Positions 44,701 to 55,835 of a stretch of DNA of 64,000 nucleotides are shown here, one piece after another (position 1 is the stretch's first letter; each line of letters opens with the position of its first letter). Source of the stretch: Phycisphaeraceae bacterium. GTDB lineage: Bacteria > Planctomycetota > Phycisphaerae > Phycisphaerales > UBA1924. A model generated the notes under the pieces. That model saw nothing but the letters and a program-made list of their open reading frames with translations, had not been told where the DNA came from and did no database searches. The stretch is from contig JAHBXD010000006.1 of assembly GCA_019636695.1 (NCBI GenBank), positions 1-64,000 of the forward strand. The letters are read 5' to 3'. A program made the position numbers and the translations under genes.

Positions 44701-46496
44701 TCAGACGGGGTGTAGTTTTCGTGATGTTGTTCGCCGCCGTGCTCGCAGGCCTGATTGCGCCCGCTTGGGGCCAGGCCGCGCCGGAAGGTAATGCCCACCC
44801 GGAGATGCGGCCGTCGCATGCTGAGGGCGACATGATTCGCTATCCCTTCGGTCCGCCCACGGGCGGGCCGGTGGGCGAGGCGGCGCTCGCCGAGGCTGTC
44901 GAACGGAAGATCGCGTTCTCGCGTGCAGTGGATCTGTCACCGCTGCGTTCACTGGCAGTCAACGACGGCGGCAGGGTGAAAGTGCTGGCGACGCTCGCCG
45001 AGGAAACCGTTTCTGAAATTACCGGGCGCAGGCGGTATATCGAGTTTGTGGAGGATACCTCGGGCAAGCCGCGATCCGTCGCGTTTGATGCGTTGTTCAC
45101 ACTCATCGACATGGTCATCGACCCGGGTTTCTACGATCAACGACCGCTCGTGCATATCGAATATCTGCCGCTGCGGCGGGCGATCGTGGAACGAGGCCTT
45201 GTCGAGGTGCGAGACGGGGCGAATCGCTTTGTGCTGCGCCCGCTCTCTGATGAGGATGTTGAGGCGTACCTTCGGCTGACGCGGGTTTCACCGTTGACGA
45301 TTCAAGGGCATCACGAAGCGATTCGCAATGCCTATGAAATGCAGGATCCGTATCGGCAGGGCATGCAGCGCATGTACCGATCGTTGCAACGATTCTCGTC
45401 AGCTCCGGAGAGTTTTCTCGTGGTTGCTCCGGGACGGCAGGATAAGCAGTGGCGGCATCTTGCCGAGGAGTATCCGGCGTCGATCGAAGCGAGGCGGCTT
45501 GCAGTTGCCTTTGGTCAGGCATGGCGTGCAGGCGACGCCGAGCGAGTTAATGCCCTGGCACAGCAACTGGCCGAGGTGCTTCCGACGATCAATGCAGAGC
45601 ATTATCCGACGACCAGACGGGCGTTGGAGGTTTTGTATATCCAAGCCCGGCCGTTCGTGCTTGGATATTGGGCATACCTATTCGCCCTCGTGACGCTCTT
45701 GATCGGCATGGGCACGCAACGCCGGGGGCTTGCCTGGATGGGCACGGCTTTTCTCTTGATCGCGGTGACGATGCATGCCGCAGGATTCGTACTCAGGTGC
45801 CTGATCGCGGAACGCTTCGCCATTCAGAATCAGTTCGAGAGCATGACCGGCGTGAGCCTCTTTGCGTCGATTCTTGCGTTGGGCCTGATGGCGTGGCGGC
45901 GACAACTGCTGTTCGGGGCGGCGGCGGCGGCGACCGGGTTCCTGATTCTCATCACCGCGACGGAGGCAAGAATTCCCGGGCAGGTGATCGGGCGTGAAGC
46001 AGCCATTCTGAATACGAGTGTCTTGCTCAAGTACCACGTCACCACGGTGCTGGTGTCGTATGGCCTGATTGCACTCGGGTTTATTCTGAGCCTGTTCTAT
46101 CTCGGAACGCATTACGGCTCGAAGGCCGGCACGCTGCTTGCCAAGGTCGAAGGCACGAGCGAAACGCCCGCCGCAAAGGCGCCATCGCGAGTGCTGCGTG
46201 ATCTTGATCGCGCCACAATGATCGTGTTGCAATTGGCATTCTGGACGCTTGGAGTCGGCATTCTGCTGGGGGCGTGGTGGGCGGACCATTCGTGGGGTCG
46301 CTGGTGGGCCTTTGACCCCAAGGAGACGTGGGCGCTGATTACCTGGATCATATATCTGATCGTGATTCATGTTCGCATCACGTCTCGGCGGCGCGAACTC
46401 GTGACGGCGTGGCTCAGCGTGCTTGGGTTCATCGTGATGTTGTGGACGTATTTCGGCGTCAACCTGCTGTTGCCCGGGCTGCATGCGTATGCCTGA
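44697..46496 (+). CDS. ccsA: CcsA/ResC-like cytochrome c assembly protein
   Basis: The C-terminal 300 residues form the multi-pass haem-handling domain with the WWD-type motif WGRWWAFDPKETWALITW and flanking histidines (MHAAGF, KYHVTTVL). The N-terminal 310 residues begin with a signal-like segment (VVFVMLFAAVLAGLIAPAWG) and are not seen in short CcsA proteins. With ResB it forms the haem lyase needed for ActA, ActE and CoxB in this window. Start and resB stop overlap, so translation is probably coupled. Confidence 0.9.
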   Translation: MIRRGVVFVMLFAAVLAGLIAPAWGQAAPEGNAHPEMRPSHAEGDMIRYPFGPPTGGPVGEAALAEAVERKIAFSRAVDLSPLRSLAVNDGGRVKVLATLAEETVSEITGRRRYIEFVEDTSGKPRSVAFDALFTLIDMVIDPGFYDQRPLVHIEYLPLRRAIVERGLVEVRDGANRFVLRPLSDEDVEAYLRLTRVSPLTIQGHHEAIRNAYEMQDPYRQGMQRMYRSLQRFSSAPESFLVVAPGRQDKQWRHLAEEYPASIEARRLAVAFGQAWRAGDAERVNALAQQLAEVLPTINAEHYPTTRRALEVLYIQARPFVLGYWAYLFALVTLLIGMGTQRRGLAWMGTAFLLIAVTMHAAGFVLRCLIAERFAIQNQFESMTGVSLFASILALGLMAWRRQLLFGAAAAATGFLILITATEARIPGQVIGREAAILNTSVLLKYHVTTVLVSYGLIALGFILSLFYLGTHYGSKAGTLLAKVEGTSETPAAKAPSRVLRDLDRATMIVLQLAFWTLGVGILLGAWWADHSWGRWWAFDPKETWALITWIIYLIVIHVRITSRRRELVTAWLSVLGFIVMLWTYFGVNLLLPGLHAYA

Positions 46497-47142
46497 ACGT
46501 CTCGATCGTAAGTTTTTTGCACGAGGAGCGATCGAGCTTGCCGCGGAGTTGATCGGGCGGCGGCTGGTGCGGGTGCTTCCACGGGGAGATCGCTTGTCGG
46601 GGGTGATCGTGGAAACCGAGGCCTATGTCGGAGTGCAGGACCGCGCCTCGCACGCCTACGGCGGACGCTGCACACCACGGAACCGAAGCATGTACGGCCC
46701 GCCGGGTACAGCCTATGTGTATTTCACATATGGCATGCACCACTGCATGAATGTCGTTTGCGGGAAGGAAGGAGAGCCTGCGGCGGTGCTGATTCGCGCG
46801 GCAAAGCCCATCGAGGGCCTTGGCCACATGCAGGTTTTGCGGGGGCGCGGCACGATTGAACCGACGGAGCTTTGTTCCGGACCGGGCAAGCTTTGCCAGG
46901 CGATGCAGATTGACCGTACCCTCGATGGGATTGATCTGGTCAACAGTTCGGAACTCTTTTTGGAAATCGAGGGTGAAGGGCCGATAAGTGCTATAGGGAT
47001 AACCCGAGGCCCACGAATCGGGCTTGGCGATGTCGGGAGTTGGGCAAAACGCCGCCTTCGTTGGTATGTAAGCGATTCGCCGTATGTGAGCGGAGGGTCA
47101 AGAAAGCGATCGCCGTTTCGAGGAGGTCGCAACCGGGGGTAA
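46483..47142 (+). CDS. 3-methyladenine DNA glycosylase (AAG/MPG family)
   Basis: The 219-residue protein removes alkylated purines in base-excision repair. SGVIVETEAYVG holds the catalytic glutamate, and HAYGG...TPRNRSMYGPPGTAYVYFTYGMHHCMNVV, AVLIRAAKP and GPGKLCQAM are family-typical. A basic tail of about 20 residues follows. The start overlaps the ccsA end by 14 bases, with a second ATG at 46489. Confidence 0.93.
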   Translation: MRMPERLDRKFFARGAIELAAELIGRRLVRVLPRGDRLSGVIVETEAYVGVQDRASHAYGGRCTPRNRSMYGPPGTAYVYFTYGMHHCMNVVCGKEGEPAAVLIRAAKPIEGLGHMQVLRGRGTIEPTELCSGPGKLCQAMQIDRTLDGIDLVNSSELFLEIEGEGPISAIGITRGPRIGLGDVGSWAKRRLRWYVSDSPYVSGGSRKRSPFRGGRNRG

Positions 47143-47176
47143 GCACGGGGTATCATTGGAACGCAACGACGCACGG

Positions 47177-47617
47177 ATGCTGTCGCGTGAATCGGAGTTC
47201 GAAGCCGTGGCCGATGAACTGAAGATAAATTGGAAGACCATGCGGGAGAAGGCCGGACCTTATCCGCCGCAGGCCTTTGAGTTTGTCCGCGGAGGGTTAG
47301 CGCACACCGTGGAGTTGGTTCACGGAGAGCGTGCGGCACGTGAAGCAACGGAGGATGAGAGTCGCCACGTGTCGGGTCAGCAGTTGTGCTTCGGGCTTAA
47401 GGATTTTGCGGTCAAGCAATATGGCATGCTTGCGAGAACCGTGCTCGAGCGGTGGGGGGTGCAGGGAACGGAAGACTTCGGGCGGATCGTCTTTGCGATG
47501 ATCGACGCCGGATTGATGCGGAAGACCGACGAAGACAGCATGGATGACTTTCGCTCGGTGTATGACTTTGACGAAGCGTTCGCCGCGCTTGCCTTGCCCT
47601 CGGAACTTCGTCATTGA
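47177..47617 (+). CDS. Minf_1886-family protein
   Basis: A small protein of 146 residues with YPPQAFEFVRGGLAHTVE, RHVSGQQLCFGLKDFAVKQYGMLARTVLERWGV and DFGRIVFAMIDAGLMRKTDEDSMDDF, matching the uncharacterised Minf_1886 family (TIGR04138) found mainly in Planctomycetota and Verrucomicrobiota. The function is unknown. A TTG at 47156 is an alternative start. It converges on the last gene of the oxidase operon. Confidence 0.88.
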   Translation: MLSRESEFEAVADELKINWKTMREKAGPYPPQAFEFVRGGLAHTVELVHGERAAREATEDESRHVSGQQLCFGLKDFAVKQYGMLARTVLERWGVQGTEDFGRIVFAMIDAGLMRKTDEDSMDDFRSVYDFDEAFAALALPSELRH

Positions 47618-47660
47618 GGATGGCGGGCAGGTTGATTTCGCCGACGCTGGATCGAGAGGT

Positions 47661-48515
47661 TCATTTCGGGCGGTGCGCGGTATTTGCCTGCGTGGTTCGC
47701 GGTGGCGAGATGGCGATGGCTGCGGCCACAACGCATCCTGTCAACGAGAGTGCAGGAAGCGTCCAACGCCATCCGGCGGCGACCAGTGCATTGCGGTTGA
47801 ATCGGTGATGCGGGGCGCTGCCCTCGGGCATCACGGTCATCGCGACATGGTATTGCCAGGTGCTTTCCTGAAGTTCGTTGGCCCGGCGGGGCGGTGGGGG
47901 AAGACCTTCTGCCGCGGCGGCTTTTTTGCGGCGGTTGTATGAGCGGAGCGACTCGGGATAGATTTGGCGGGACACTCGGAAGAGTTTGCCGTCGGCGTCC
48001 GGTTCGTCAAGAAACTCGTGAAAGACAAAGACCCAGTCGTATCGGGCGAGTTGACCGCGGGTTTGCGGATCTTCACCCGCGGGGAGCTGGCGAGTCACTG
48101 CGACAAGGTTGCCGGGAATGCCCGTGCGGGCAAGGCGGGCCGCTCGCATGGCATCGGGATCGAAAGCCGTGCCCTCTTGCCAGAGGATGAGGCGAAGCCA
48201 GTCTTCGTGCTGGTGCAGATCGGGCGCTGTGAAGCGAGCAGGGATGGAAACAGGAATAGAAACGCGGTCTTCGCCGTAGCGGATATTGACGCGCGGGCCA
48301 CCGGGGGCGTCTGGGTCATCCGTGATTTCAACCGAGCGGCCTGCGTGAGTGAAGGTTCGGTCGTAAATCGGATGGACGTAGAAAAGTTGGGGCGGATTGG
48401 CTTCGTAGTAGCGATGTATGAAGAGGGCCAGATGCGACCCGCTGGCCAGAAACGCCGTAAAGAGAACTGCGGCGGCGATCCAGGCTTTCGAGAAGGCTCG
48501 TTTGGTTGTGCTCAT
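47661..48515 (-). CDS. Membrane protein of unknown function, end of the oxidase operon
   Basis: A 284-residue protein with an N-terminal membrane segment (WIAAAVLFTAFLASGSHLALFI) and a C-terminal one (WTLPALSLTGCVVAAAIAI), leaving about 220 residues in between, probably on one side of the membrane. It is not recognised. It lies 32 bases after coxD and is most likely cotranscribed. It may be an accessory or assembly factor. Confidence 0.65.
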   Translation of the reverse strand: MSTTKRAFSKAWIAAAVLFTAFLASGSHLALFIHRYYEANPPQLFYVHPIYDRTFTHAGRSVEITDDPDAPGGPRVNIRYGEDRVSIPVSIPARFTAPDLHQHEDWLRLILWQEGTAFDPDAMRAARLARTGIPGNLVAVTRQLPAGEDPQTRGQLARYDWVFVFHEFLDEPDADGKLFRVSRQIYPESLRSYNRRKKAAAAEGLPPPPRRANELQESTWQYHVAMTVMPEGSAPHHRFNRNALVAAGWRWTLPALSLTGCVVAAAIAISPPRTTQANTAHRPK

Positions 48516-48547
48516 GGATAGAGCCGCTGCGAGGGCGCGTGCGGAGA

Positions 48548-49270
48548 TCAGTCGCCGCCGGGACTTTGGTCGTCGTGGTGCACTTCGGCCGGCGCGAACA
48601 GCATCGGGGCCAGCATCGGACGAGAACGGTTTGCGTCAGAGATGTCGGGAGCCTTGGGCTTGTGCTTGGCGGCGAGTTTGGCGACGACCTTTGGAGAGAG
48701 CCGCTGTTCGGGATTCTGTTTGACGAACTCGTAGAGCGGAGTTTTGTCGGCAACCTCGACGCGAACAACTTGACCGGTGACCGGATCTCGGTATCGGCTC
48801 ATGAGGCCGACACCGCCTGTCCCGCCGGCGATGCGTTCGTCGGCCTTGATGGGATCGATGCGGCCGCGGTTCAATATGTCAAGGCTCGTGAAGCCGAGAA
48901 AGCAACCGAACGCCAGAATGCAGAAGCACATGATGATTGAATGCAGCTTCGTGTCGTATTTGAGCTGCATGAAGAAGAGCGCGACGAGCAGTGCCTTGAT
49001 GGTCGCAATGCTCATGGCGACGATGACATTGACTGCATCGGGGAAGTGAATGCCGAAGGTGTAGGCAGCCCACTTTTCGGCCTGGGCCATGAAGACTGTT
49101 AAGGCTGTAAAGACAAGCAGGATCATCAGGATGCCCAGCAGCATCTTCCCGGAGACGATGACGTGCCCGTGCGTGTCTCCGGCGTGATCGCCGTGAGGAT
49201 CGACGGGGTCAAAATCTGGATTCGGGATGTGGGCGTCCTGGGGGACGTGCTGGGGTGTGTTGTGCGACAT
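48548..49270 (-). CDS. coxD: Cytochrome c oxidase subunit IV (prokaryotic type)
   Basis: The 240-residue protein has a His-rich N terminus, three membrane segments (MLLGILMILLVFTALTVFMA, VNVIVAMSIATIKALLVALFFM, and SIIMCFCILAFGCFLGF) with the LxKALLVALFFM phrase of CtaF/CoxD, then a 110-residue hydrophilic tail rich in Lys and Pro that the family normally lacks. It lies 44 bases after coxC. Confidence 0.88.
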   Translation of the reverse strand: MSHNTPQHVPQDAHIPNPDFDPVDPHGDHAGDTHGHVIVSGKMLLGILMILLVFTALTVFMAQAEKWAAYTFGIHFPDAVNVIVAMSIATIKALLVALFFMQLKYDTKLHSIIMCFCILAFGCFLGFTSLDILNRGRIDPIKADERIAGGTGGVGLMSRYRDPVTGQVVRVEVADKTPLYEFVKQNPEQRLSPKVVAKLAAKHKPKAPDISDANRSRPMLAPMLFAPAEVHHDDQSPGGD

Positions 49271-49313
49271 GGCAAGACTCCGTTCAGGCGGGGCGGAATT
49301 TTCGCCCGAGCGG

Positions 49314-50003
49314 TCAGTGGATGAGATACAACAGCGGGAACAGGAAAATCCAGATCAGGTCAACCAAGTGCCAGTAGAGGCCGACAACTTCGACGCCGGT
49401 GTAGTGCTTTGGGCCGTAGGTGCCTTTCAGAGATCGGATATAGAGCCAGAAGATCAACGCCATGCCGATCACCACGTGCGAGGCGTGAATGCCGGTGGCG
49501 CTGTAATAAATGCTCCACCAGATCGGTTCGTGTGGATTCTCGGCCCCGGGATAAAGAAAGAGGTTCCCGGGACGCTTGCCTTCGGCCCATTTCGGACCGT
49601 ATTCAAAGATGAATTTGATCGCAAGGAAAAGCCCGCCGCAGATAAGTGTGATAAGCAGGTTGCGGCGCAGCCAGACCTGGTTGTTCGTCTGCGCATTCCG
49701 GATGCTGTAGGCGATGGTGAAACTGGAGATCAGCAGAATGACGGTGTTCAGCCCACCCCAGCGCCAATCGAGGTGGTGCGAACCTTTGGAGAAGGCCTCG
49801 GGATACTTGGCACGGAAGATGGCGTAGGCGACGAAAATACCCGCAAAGAGCAGCACTTCGGTCGTCAGGAAGAGCCACATGCCGAGTTTGCAGGCATCGA
49901 ATTCTTCCTCGTGTGAGCGAAAGTGGTGGGCGTGCCGCGTGCGCGCCCACCTGGGCGTTTTGGCGGTCGTTTCCGTTGCGGAATGGGTGGAGATGGCGGA
50001 CAA
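49314..50003 (-). CDS. coxC: Cytochrome c oxidase subunit III
   Basis: A haem-copper oxidase subunit III with about five membrane helices and family phrases CKLGMWLFLTTEVLLFAGIF, LNTVILLISSFTIAYS, SATGIHASHVVIGM and YWHLVDLIWIFLFPLLYL. TTG at 50003 is preferred as start because GGAG lies seven bases upstream; the frame extends to a TTG at 50054. It lies close behind coxA. Confidence 0.93.
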   Translation of the reverse strand: MSAISTHSATETTAKTPRWARTRHAHHFRSHEEEFDACKLGMWLFLTTEVLLFAGIFVAYAIFRAKYPEAFSKGSHHLDWRWGGLNTVILLISSFTIAYSIRNAQTNNQVWLRRNLLITLICGGLFLAIKFIFEYGPKWAEGKRPGNLFLYPGAENPHEPIWWSIYYSATGIHASHVVIGMALIFWLYIRSLKGTYGPKHYTGVEVVGLYWHLVDLIWIFLFPLLYLIH

Positions 50004-50060
50004 GGTGCGTCTCCGTCTTGGGTTGAAGCGAGTCGGCTTCTCTCGCGCCGGCAAGGGGTG

Positions 50061-51986
<1,926 letters not shown>

Positions 51987-51998
51987 CTGGTCACCTTT

Positions 51999-52014
51999 CC
52001 CGCCTCAGGGCGGG
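51999..52014 (-). other. Intercistronic hairpin between coxB and coxA
   Basis: CCCGCC and GGCGGG (six base pairs, loop of four) sit in the 42-base gap, with no T run. An RNA processing or stabilising element is possible. Confidence 0.35.
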
Positions 52015-52028
52015 CGATCATTGACAGG

Positions 52029-53132
52029 CTACTGGTCGTCACCGTTATCGGAGGAGGGATCGTCAAACCCCGTTCTGGCGCCTCGATCGCTCAACGTGTT
52101 CATGTAGGCGATCAGGTTGTTGAGATCCTGATTTGTCAGCGTGCCGGCATACGTGGGCATCTGGTTCGTATAGCCGGTGCGAATTTCCGATCCGGGATTC
52201 AGAATGGCGTTGCGCATGTGGTTGGCGTCGGCCATGCGGCGAACGCCGTCGGTGTAGTCGTGCTCGTATCCCGCCATGTTCTTCCACGTCGGACCGGTGC
52301 CGGGGCTGCCGTCGAGCGTGTGGCAGGCGTTGCATCCTTTGAGGCTCCACAGCCGGAATCCGATCTCCTCGGGCTTCATGCCCTCTGGCCAGGGCGCTCG
52401 CATCCAAGAATCGAAAGCTTCACGGGGAACCACCCGGATGATCGCGGCCATCTCACTGTGGTTGTCGCCGCAGTACTCAGCGCAGAAAACCCAGTGCTCG
52501 CGGTTGGGGTAGGGCAGATCGGTGTTGTCGTGATCCGATGGAGTGAGTTTTTCCGTCTGGAACCAGAATGTCGTGAATCGGTTGGGGAAGACATCCTGCT
52601 TGAACCGGAAATCAGGCACCCAGAAACTGTGAATTACGTCTTCGGAGATCATCTGAAGCTGGATGGGGGTATCTTCGGGAACGAGAAAGACGGGAATATC
52701 CACGGCGCCGTTTCGTGTCGTTTCGGTGGCGCTGATGCCGCCCGGATACGAAAGATCCCAGCTCCATTTCTTGGCCGAGAGGCTGAGCACGACCGCGTTC
52801 GAGGGAGCGATCTGCTGCCTGGCATATGTCCAGAAACCCGCAAGGAACATGAACACCACGATGATCGTGGGGATGACGGTCCAGGTGATTTCCAAGGCGG
52901 TGTTGTGCGACTTGGAATAGAGCAGACGTTGACCGGGCTTCCAGCGATACTTGATGGTCCACCAGACCATCGGCACCATCAGCCCGATGAAGACCGCTGT
53001 ACTGAACCAGAACAGGAACATGAACATGGCATCCGTTCCGGCCGAGTATGTCGCCCCTCGACTCGGACGAAACATCCACTGGCGAACGGCATCGGCCAGA
53101 AGCAGCGATGGGTGGAAAGCGCTCGTGGTCAT
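52029..53132 (-). CDS. coxB: Cytochrome c oxidase subunit II with cytochrome c domain (caa3 type)
   Basis: The 367-residue subunit has two N-terminal membrane segments, a cupredoxin domain with HSFWVPDFRFKQD and the CuA site CAEYCGDNHSEM, and a C-terminal cytochrome c domain with CNACH and a distal NQMPTYAG methionine. The fused haem makes it a caa3-type oxidase that can take electrons straight from complex III. Its start overlaps the sco stop (ATGA). Confidence 0.95.
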   Translation of the reverse strand: MTTSAFHPSLLLADAVRQWMFRPSRGATYSAGTDAMFMFLFWFSTAVFIGLMVPMVWWTIKYRWKPGQRLLYSKSHNTALEITWTVIPTIIVVFMFLAGFWTYARQQIAPSNAVVLSLSAKKWSWDLSYPGGISATETTRNGAVDIPVFLVPEDTPIQLQMISEDVIHSFWVPDFRFKQDVFPNRFTTFWFQTEKLTPSDHDNTDLPYPNREHWVFCAEYCGDNHSEMAAIIRVVPREAFDSWMRAPWPEGMKPEEIGFRLWSLKGCNACHTLDGSPGTGPTWKNMAGYEHDYTDGVRRMADANHMRNAILNPGSEIRTGYTNQMPTYAGTLTNQDLNNLIAYMNTLSDRGARTGFDDPSSDNGDDQ

Positions 53133-54046
53133 GTGGTCGGTTCCATCATGGCGGCTGGCGTGGCATTGAGCACCGGGCGGGTGGACAAGCGTCGGCGGCG
53201 GAGGCGATCGCGCAGGAACAGCATGCCGATGAAGCCGCCGAGCAGGACAACGGTCAGTGCTCCGCCGATCTGCATGACGCGCATCGCCTGCAGGGTGTAT
53301 GTGCCGGAACTCGGATCAAACGCGAAACAGCGGTGCAGAAACCAGTCGCCGATCGAACGGGCGATCTTGCCGTCGCTGGCATCGAGCAGGGCCATTTTCA
53401 ACTCGCGGCCGATATCCACCCCCGGGGCAGGTAGGCCGTTGAGATAGCGGGCGACGGTGCCATCCGGGCTGAGGATGATCCAGACCGAGGGGTGCGAATA
53501 CTCGCCGTTGGGCAGACGCTTGTACTGAAATCCCACCGCCTCGGCCAATCGCATCGAAACGCCTTCGCCCGCCGTGTGAAAAGCAAAGCCGCGATGCACA
53601 CGGTCGTCTTTGCGACGTTGATATGCGTCGTAGGCTCGCTGCTTGGCTTCGAGCGCCTGCGCATCGGTGTTGGTCGGATCGATGCTGACGACGATCAGGT
53701 TGAAATCGCGCCCGGTTGTGTAATCCAACGCGTTCAATGCCCTGGCAAGTCGGCTCAGGATCTCAGGACAGATCAGCGGGCAGTCGTAATACACCAGTGC
53801 AAGTATCGCCGGCTTGCCGTCGCGGAAGTACTCGTCGATATCCAGCACGCGGCCTTCGGCCGTACGAAGGGTCAGCGGCCTTGGGATCCGCTCACCCAGG
53901 CGATCGGCGATGCCCACGCCCTTGGCTTCTTCAGGCAAGATGTTCAAAGCCTGCCCGAAGGCCTGAACACCCAATGCCAACATCAGGCATAGTGCGCAGA
54001 GGCGTATGCCGAAGGGGGCCGAGCGAGTTTGGGCGGCTGAACGCAT
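53129..54046 (-). CDS. SCO1/SenC-family copper chaperone
   Basis: The 305-residue protein has a signal segment (LCALCLMLALGVQAFG), a thioredoxin-like fold with the copper site CPLIC in YYDCPLICPEIL, SVWIILSPDGTVARY and a C-terminal membrane anchor (IGGALTVVLLGGFIGMLFL). It should load copper into CuA of CoxB, whose gene it overlaps. ATG at 54046 gives a clean signal peptide; a GTG at 54079 directly after the previous stop is the longer alternative. Confidence 0.9.
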   Translation of the reverse strand: MRSAAQTRSAPFGIRLCALCLMLALGVQAFGQALNILPEEAKGVGIADRLGERIPRPLTLRTAEGRVLDIDEYFRDGKPAILALVYYDCPLICPEILSRLARALNALDYTTGRDFNLIVVSIDPTNTDAQALEAKQRAYDAYQRRKDDRVHRGFAFHTAGEGVSMRLAEAVGFQYKRLPNGEYSHPSVWIILSPDGTVARYLNGLPAPGVDIGRELKMALLDASDGKIARSIGDWFLHRCFAFDPSSGTYTLQAMRVMQIGGALTVVLLGGFIGMLFLRDRLRRRRLSTRPVLNATPAAMMEPTT

Positions 54047-54079
54047 CACGGTGAAAGGCTCTTCAAGCGGACAAGGCAC

Positions 54080-54478
54080 TCAGCGAGTGCCGTGGGTGGT
54101 GTGCTCGTACTGCTGAACGACTTTCTTCATGGCTTCTTCGATCGGGATGTGGACTTTCCCCGCCTTCTGGTCGCTCCATGCATAACCCGAAAGCGCCAAC
54201 TGCGACTGATCTCGGTACGGAAGGGATTCCTGCTCAGCCAGGATCGTGTTTTCGATCTCCTGCTGGCGAAGCTTTGTTGTGTGCCGATCGAAGTAGACGA
54301 TCAGGCCCGCAACGGTCACCACCAGGAAGGCCGTGATAATGATGAAGATCACTGTCAGCATAAACAGGTTGATGTGTGCCCCATGCTCAACCTGCGGAGC
54401 ACCCTCTTCGGCGGAGTGCCGATGCCACGAATCGGGGGCTTCGTGCTCGTGCTCGAGATATTGCTTCTTATCGCTCAT
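54080..54478 (-). CDS. Small single-pass membrane protein of the respiratory operon
   Basis: A 132-residue protein: hydrophilic His/Glu-rich N terminus of about 35 residues, one membrane segment (LFMLTVIFIIITAFLVVTVAGLIVYF), and a helical C-terminal part (TTKLRQQEIENTILAEQ...EEAMKKVVQQ). It is not recognised. It lies between actF and sco in an operon with almost no gaps, so it may be an accessory subunit or linker of the complex III-oxidase assembly. Confidence 0.75.
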   Translation of the reverse strand: MSDKKQYLEHEHEAPDSWHRHSAEEGAPQVEHGAHINLFMLTVIFIIITAFLVVTVAGLIVYFDRHTTKLRQQEIENTILAEQESLPYRDQSQLALSGYAWSDQKAGKVHIPIEEAMKKVVQQYEHTTHGTR

Positions 54479-54548
54479 ATCGTCTCGATTACTGTAAGGC
54501 AGTATTTCTTATTGTTCCATAAGATTTGCCGGCACAACCCACCCTGAT

Positions 54549-55835
54549 TCAGACCCAGTTCCGGTGTTCAAGAGCCTCGGGCAGGCGCGGATCCTTCAAA
54601 GGAACGAGCGGCCCACGCCCGATCCGTGAGGCAAGAACTCCGGCCCACACGCACGCCACGCCCAGAATGCCTGCAACATCGACCCACCAGCGCTCGGCGC
54701 CAGGGATTTCGGCAGCAGGGATGCCGACATAGACCATCGGGCGAATCACCCACACCATGTCAAGCACGAGCATTGCCAGCAGCCAAATGCCGACCGCCGC
54801 AACACCCGCCGGATGACGCTTGACCGGGCGGAGGAGCAGAATCAGGAATGGGATGATGAAGTGCCCGATGGCAAGAATCGCGGCGAGGTTTTCCCATCCA
54901 CCCTGCTTGCGATAGACGAACCAGGCGGATTCTTCGGGAATGTTGCTGTACCAGATCAGGAAGTACTGACTGAAGGCGATGTATGCCCAGAACACGGTGA
55001 AACCGAAGGTCAGCTTACCGAGGTCGTGCACGTGTTCATTGCTGACGGCGCCGGTCAGGCGACCGCCCAGACGAATCAACCCGGTGATCAGCAGCACGAC
55101 CACGAGCGAGCTGAAGGTCGTGCTGGCGAAGTAGTACACACCGAACATCGTGCTGAAGAAGCGATAGTCGAGCGCCATCACGTAGTCGAACGCGAAGAAC
55201 GCCGTGACAAGGGCAAAGGCCAGAAGCCCGCCGGCGCTCGTCTTCCGGGCTTTAAGCGTCAGGAAGCGGTCGCCTGTGCGATCCTGCTCCGTGCTGAACC
55301 GCCAGAGCCTGTTCGCAAGGAAAGTCAGCACACCCGCGAAGATAATGAATCGAACGACAAGGAACGGTTCGTTGAGCCACGGCCGCTTATGATGCATCAG
55401 GTGGTTGGTGTGATGATCAACCCCCATCCACGTGAGCAATGTGCCGCCGGTGGCAATCTCCGCAACGAGAAAGATGAAAACAAACCCCATGCACAGGGGA
55501 AGATTCATCATCAGATTTTCGAACTGGCGGCGCACGGTCGCGCTCCAGCCTGCATTCACCTGATGAAAAATCATGGTCCAGAAAAGACCGCCGAGACTGA
55601 TCGCGGTCACGCACAGCGTGCCTACGAGATACGCCGCCAAAGCATGCTTGATGTTGCTGTAGACAACCGCGCCTGCGATTGTGGCGATCAACCCTCCGAT
55701 GCCGAGGCCGATCAGCACGCGAGAGAGACCGCGCAGGCGGTTCTCCGGAAGGTGGATGTTGTCCGTCGCCATGGCGGGATGCCGTGCGACCTGCTCAAGC
55801 ACTGCCGCGTATTGGTCGCGTGTGATCTGGCTCAC
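54549..55835 (-). CDS. actF: Alternative complex III subunit ActF
   Basis: A 428-residue, roughly ten-helix NrfD/PsrC-related quinol-binding membrane subunit. FWTMIFHQVNAGWSATVRRQFENLM, GVDHHTNHLMHHKRPWLN and FAFDYVMALDYRFFSTMFGVYYFAST are typical of ActF. Start overlaps the actE stop (ATGA). Confidence 0.92.
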   Translation of the reverse strand: MSQITRDQYAAVLEQVARHPAMATDNIHLPENRLRGLSRVLIGLGIGGLIATIAGAVVYSNIKHALAAYLVGTLCVTAISLGGLFWTMIFHQVNAGWSATVRRQFENLMMNLPLCMGFVFIFLVAEIATGGTLLTWMGVDHHTNHLMHHKRPWLNEPFLVVRFIIFAGVLTFLANRLWRFSTEQDRTGDRFLTLKARKTSAGGLLAFALVTAFFAFDYVMALDYRFFSTMFGVYYFASTTFSSLVVVLLITGLIRLGGRLTGAVSNEHVHDLGKLTFGFTVFWAYIAFSQYFLIWYSNIPEESAWFVYRKQGGWENLAAILAIGHFIIPFLILLLRPVKRHPAGVAAVGIWLLAMLVLDMVWVIRPMVYVGIPAAEIPGAERWWVDVAGILGVACVWAGVLASRIGRGPLVPLKDPRLPEALEHRNWV

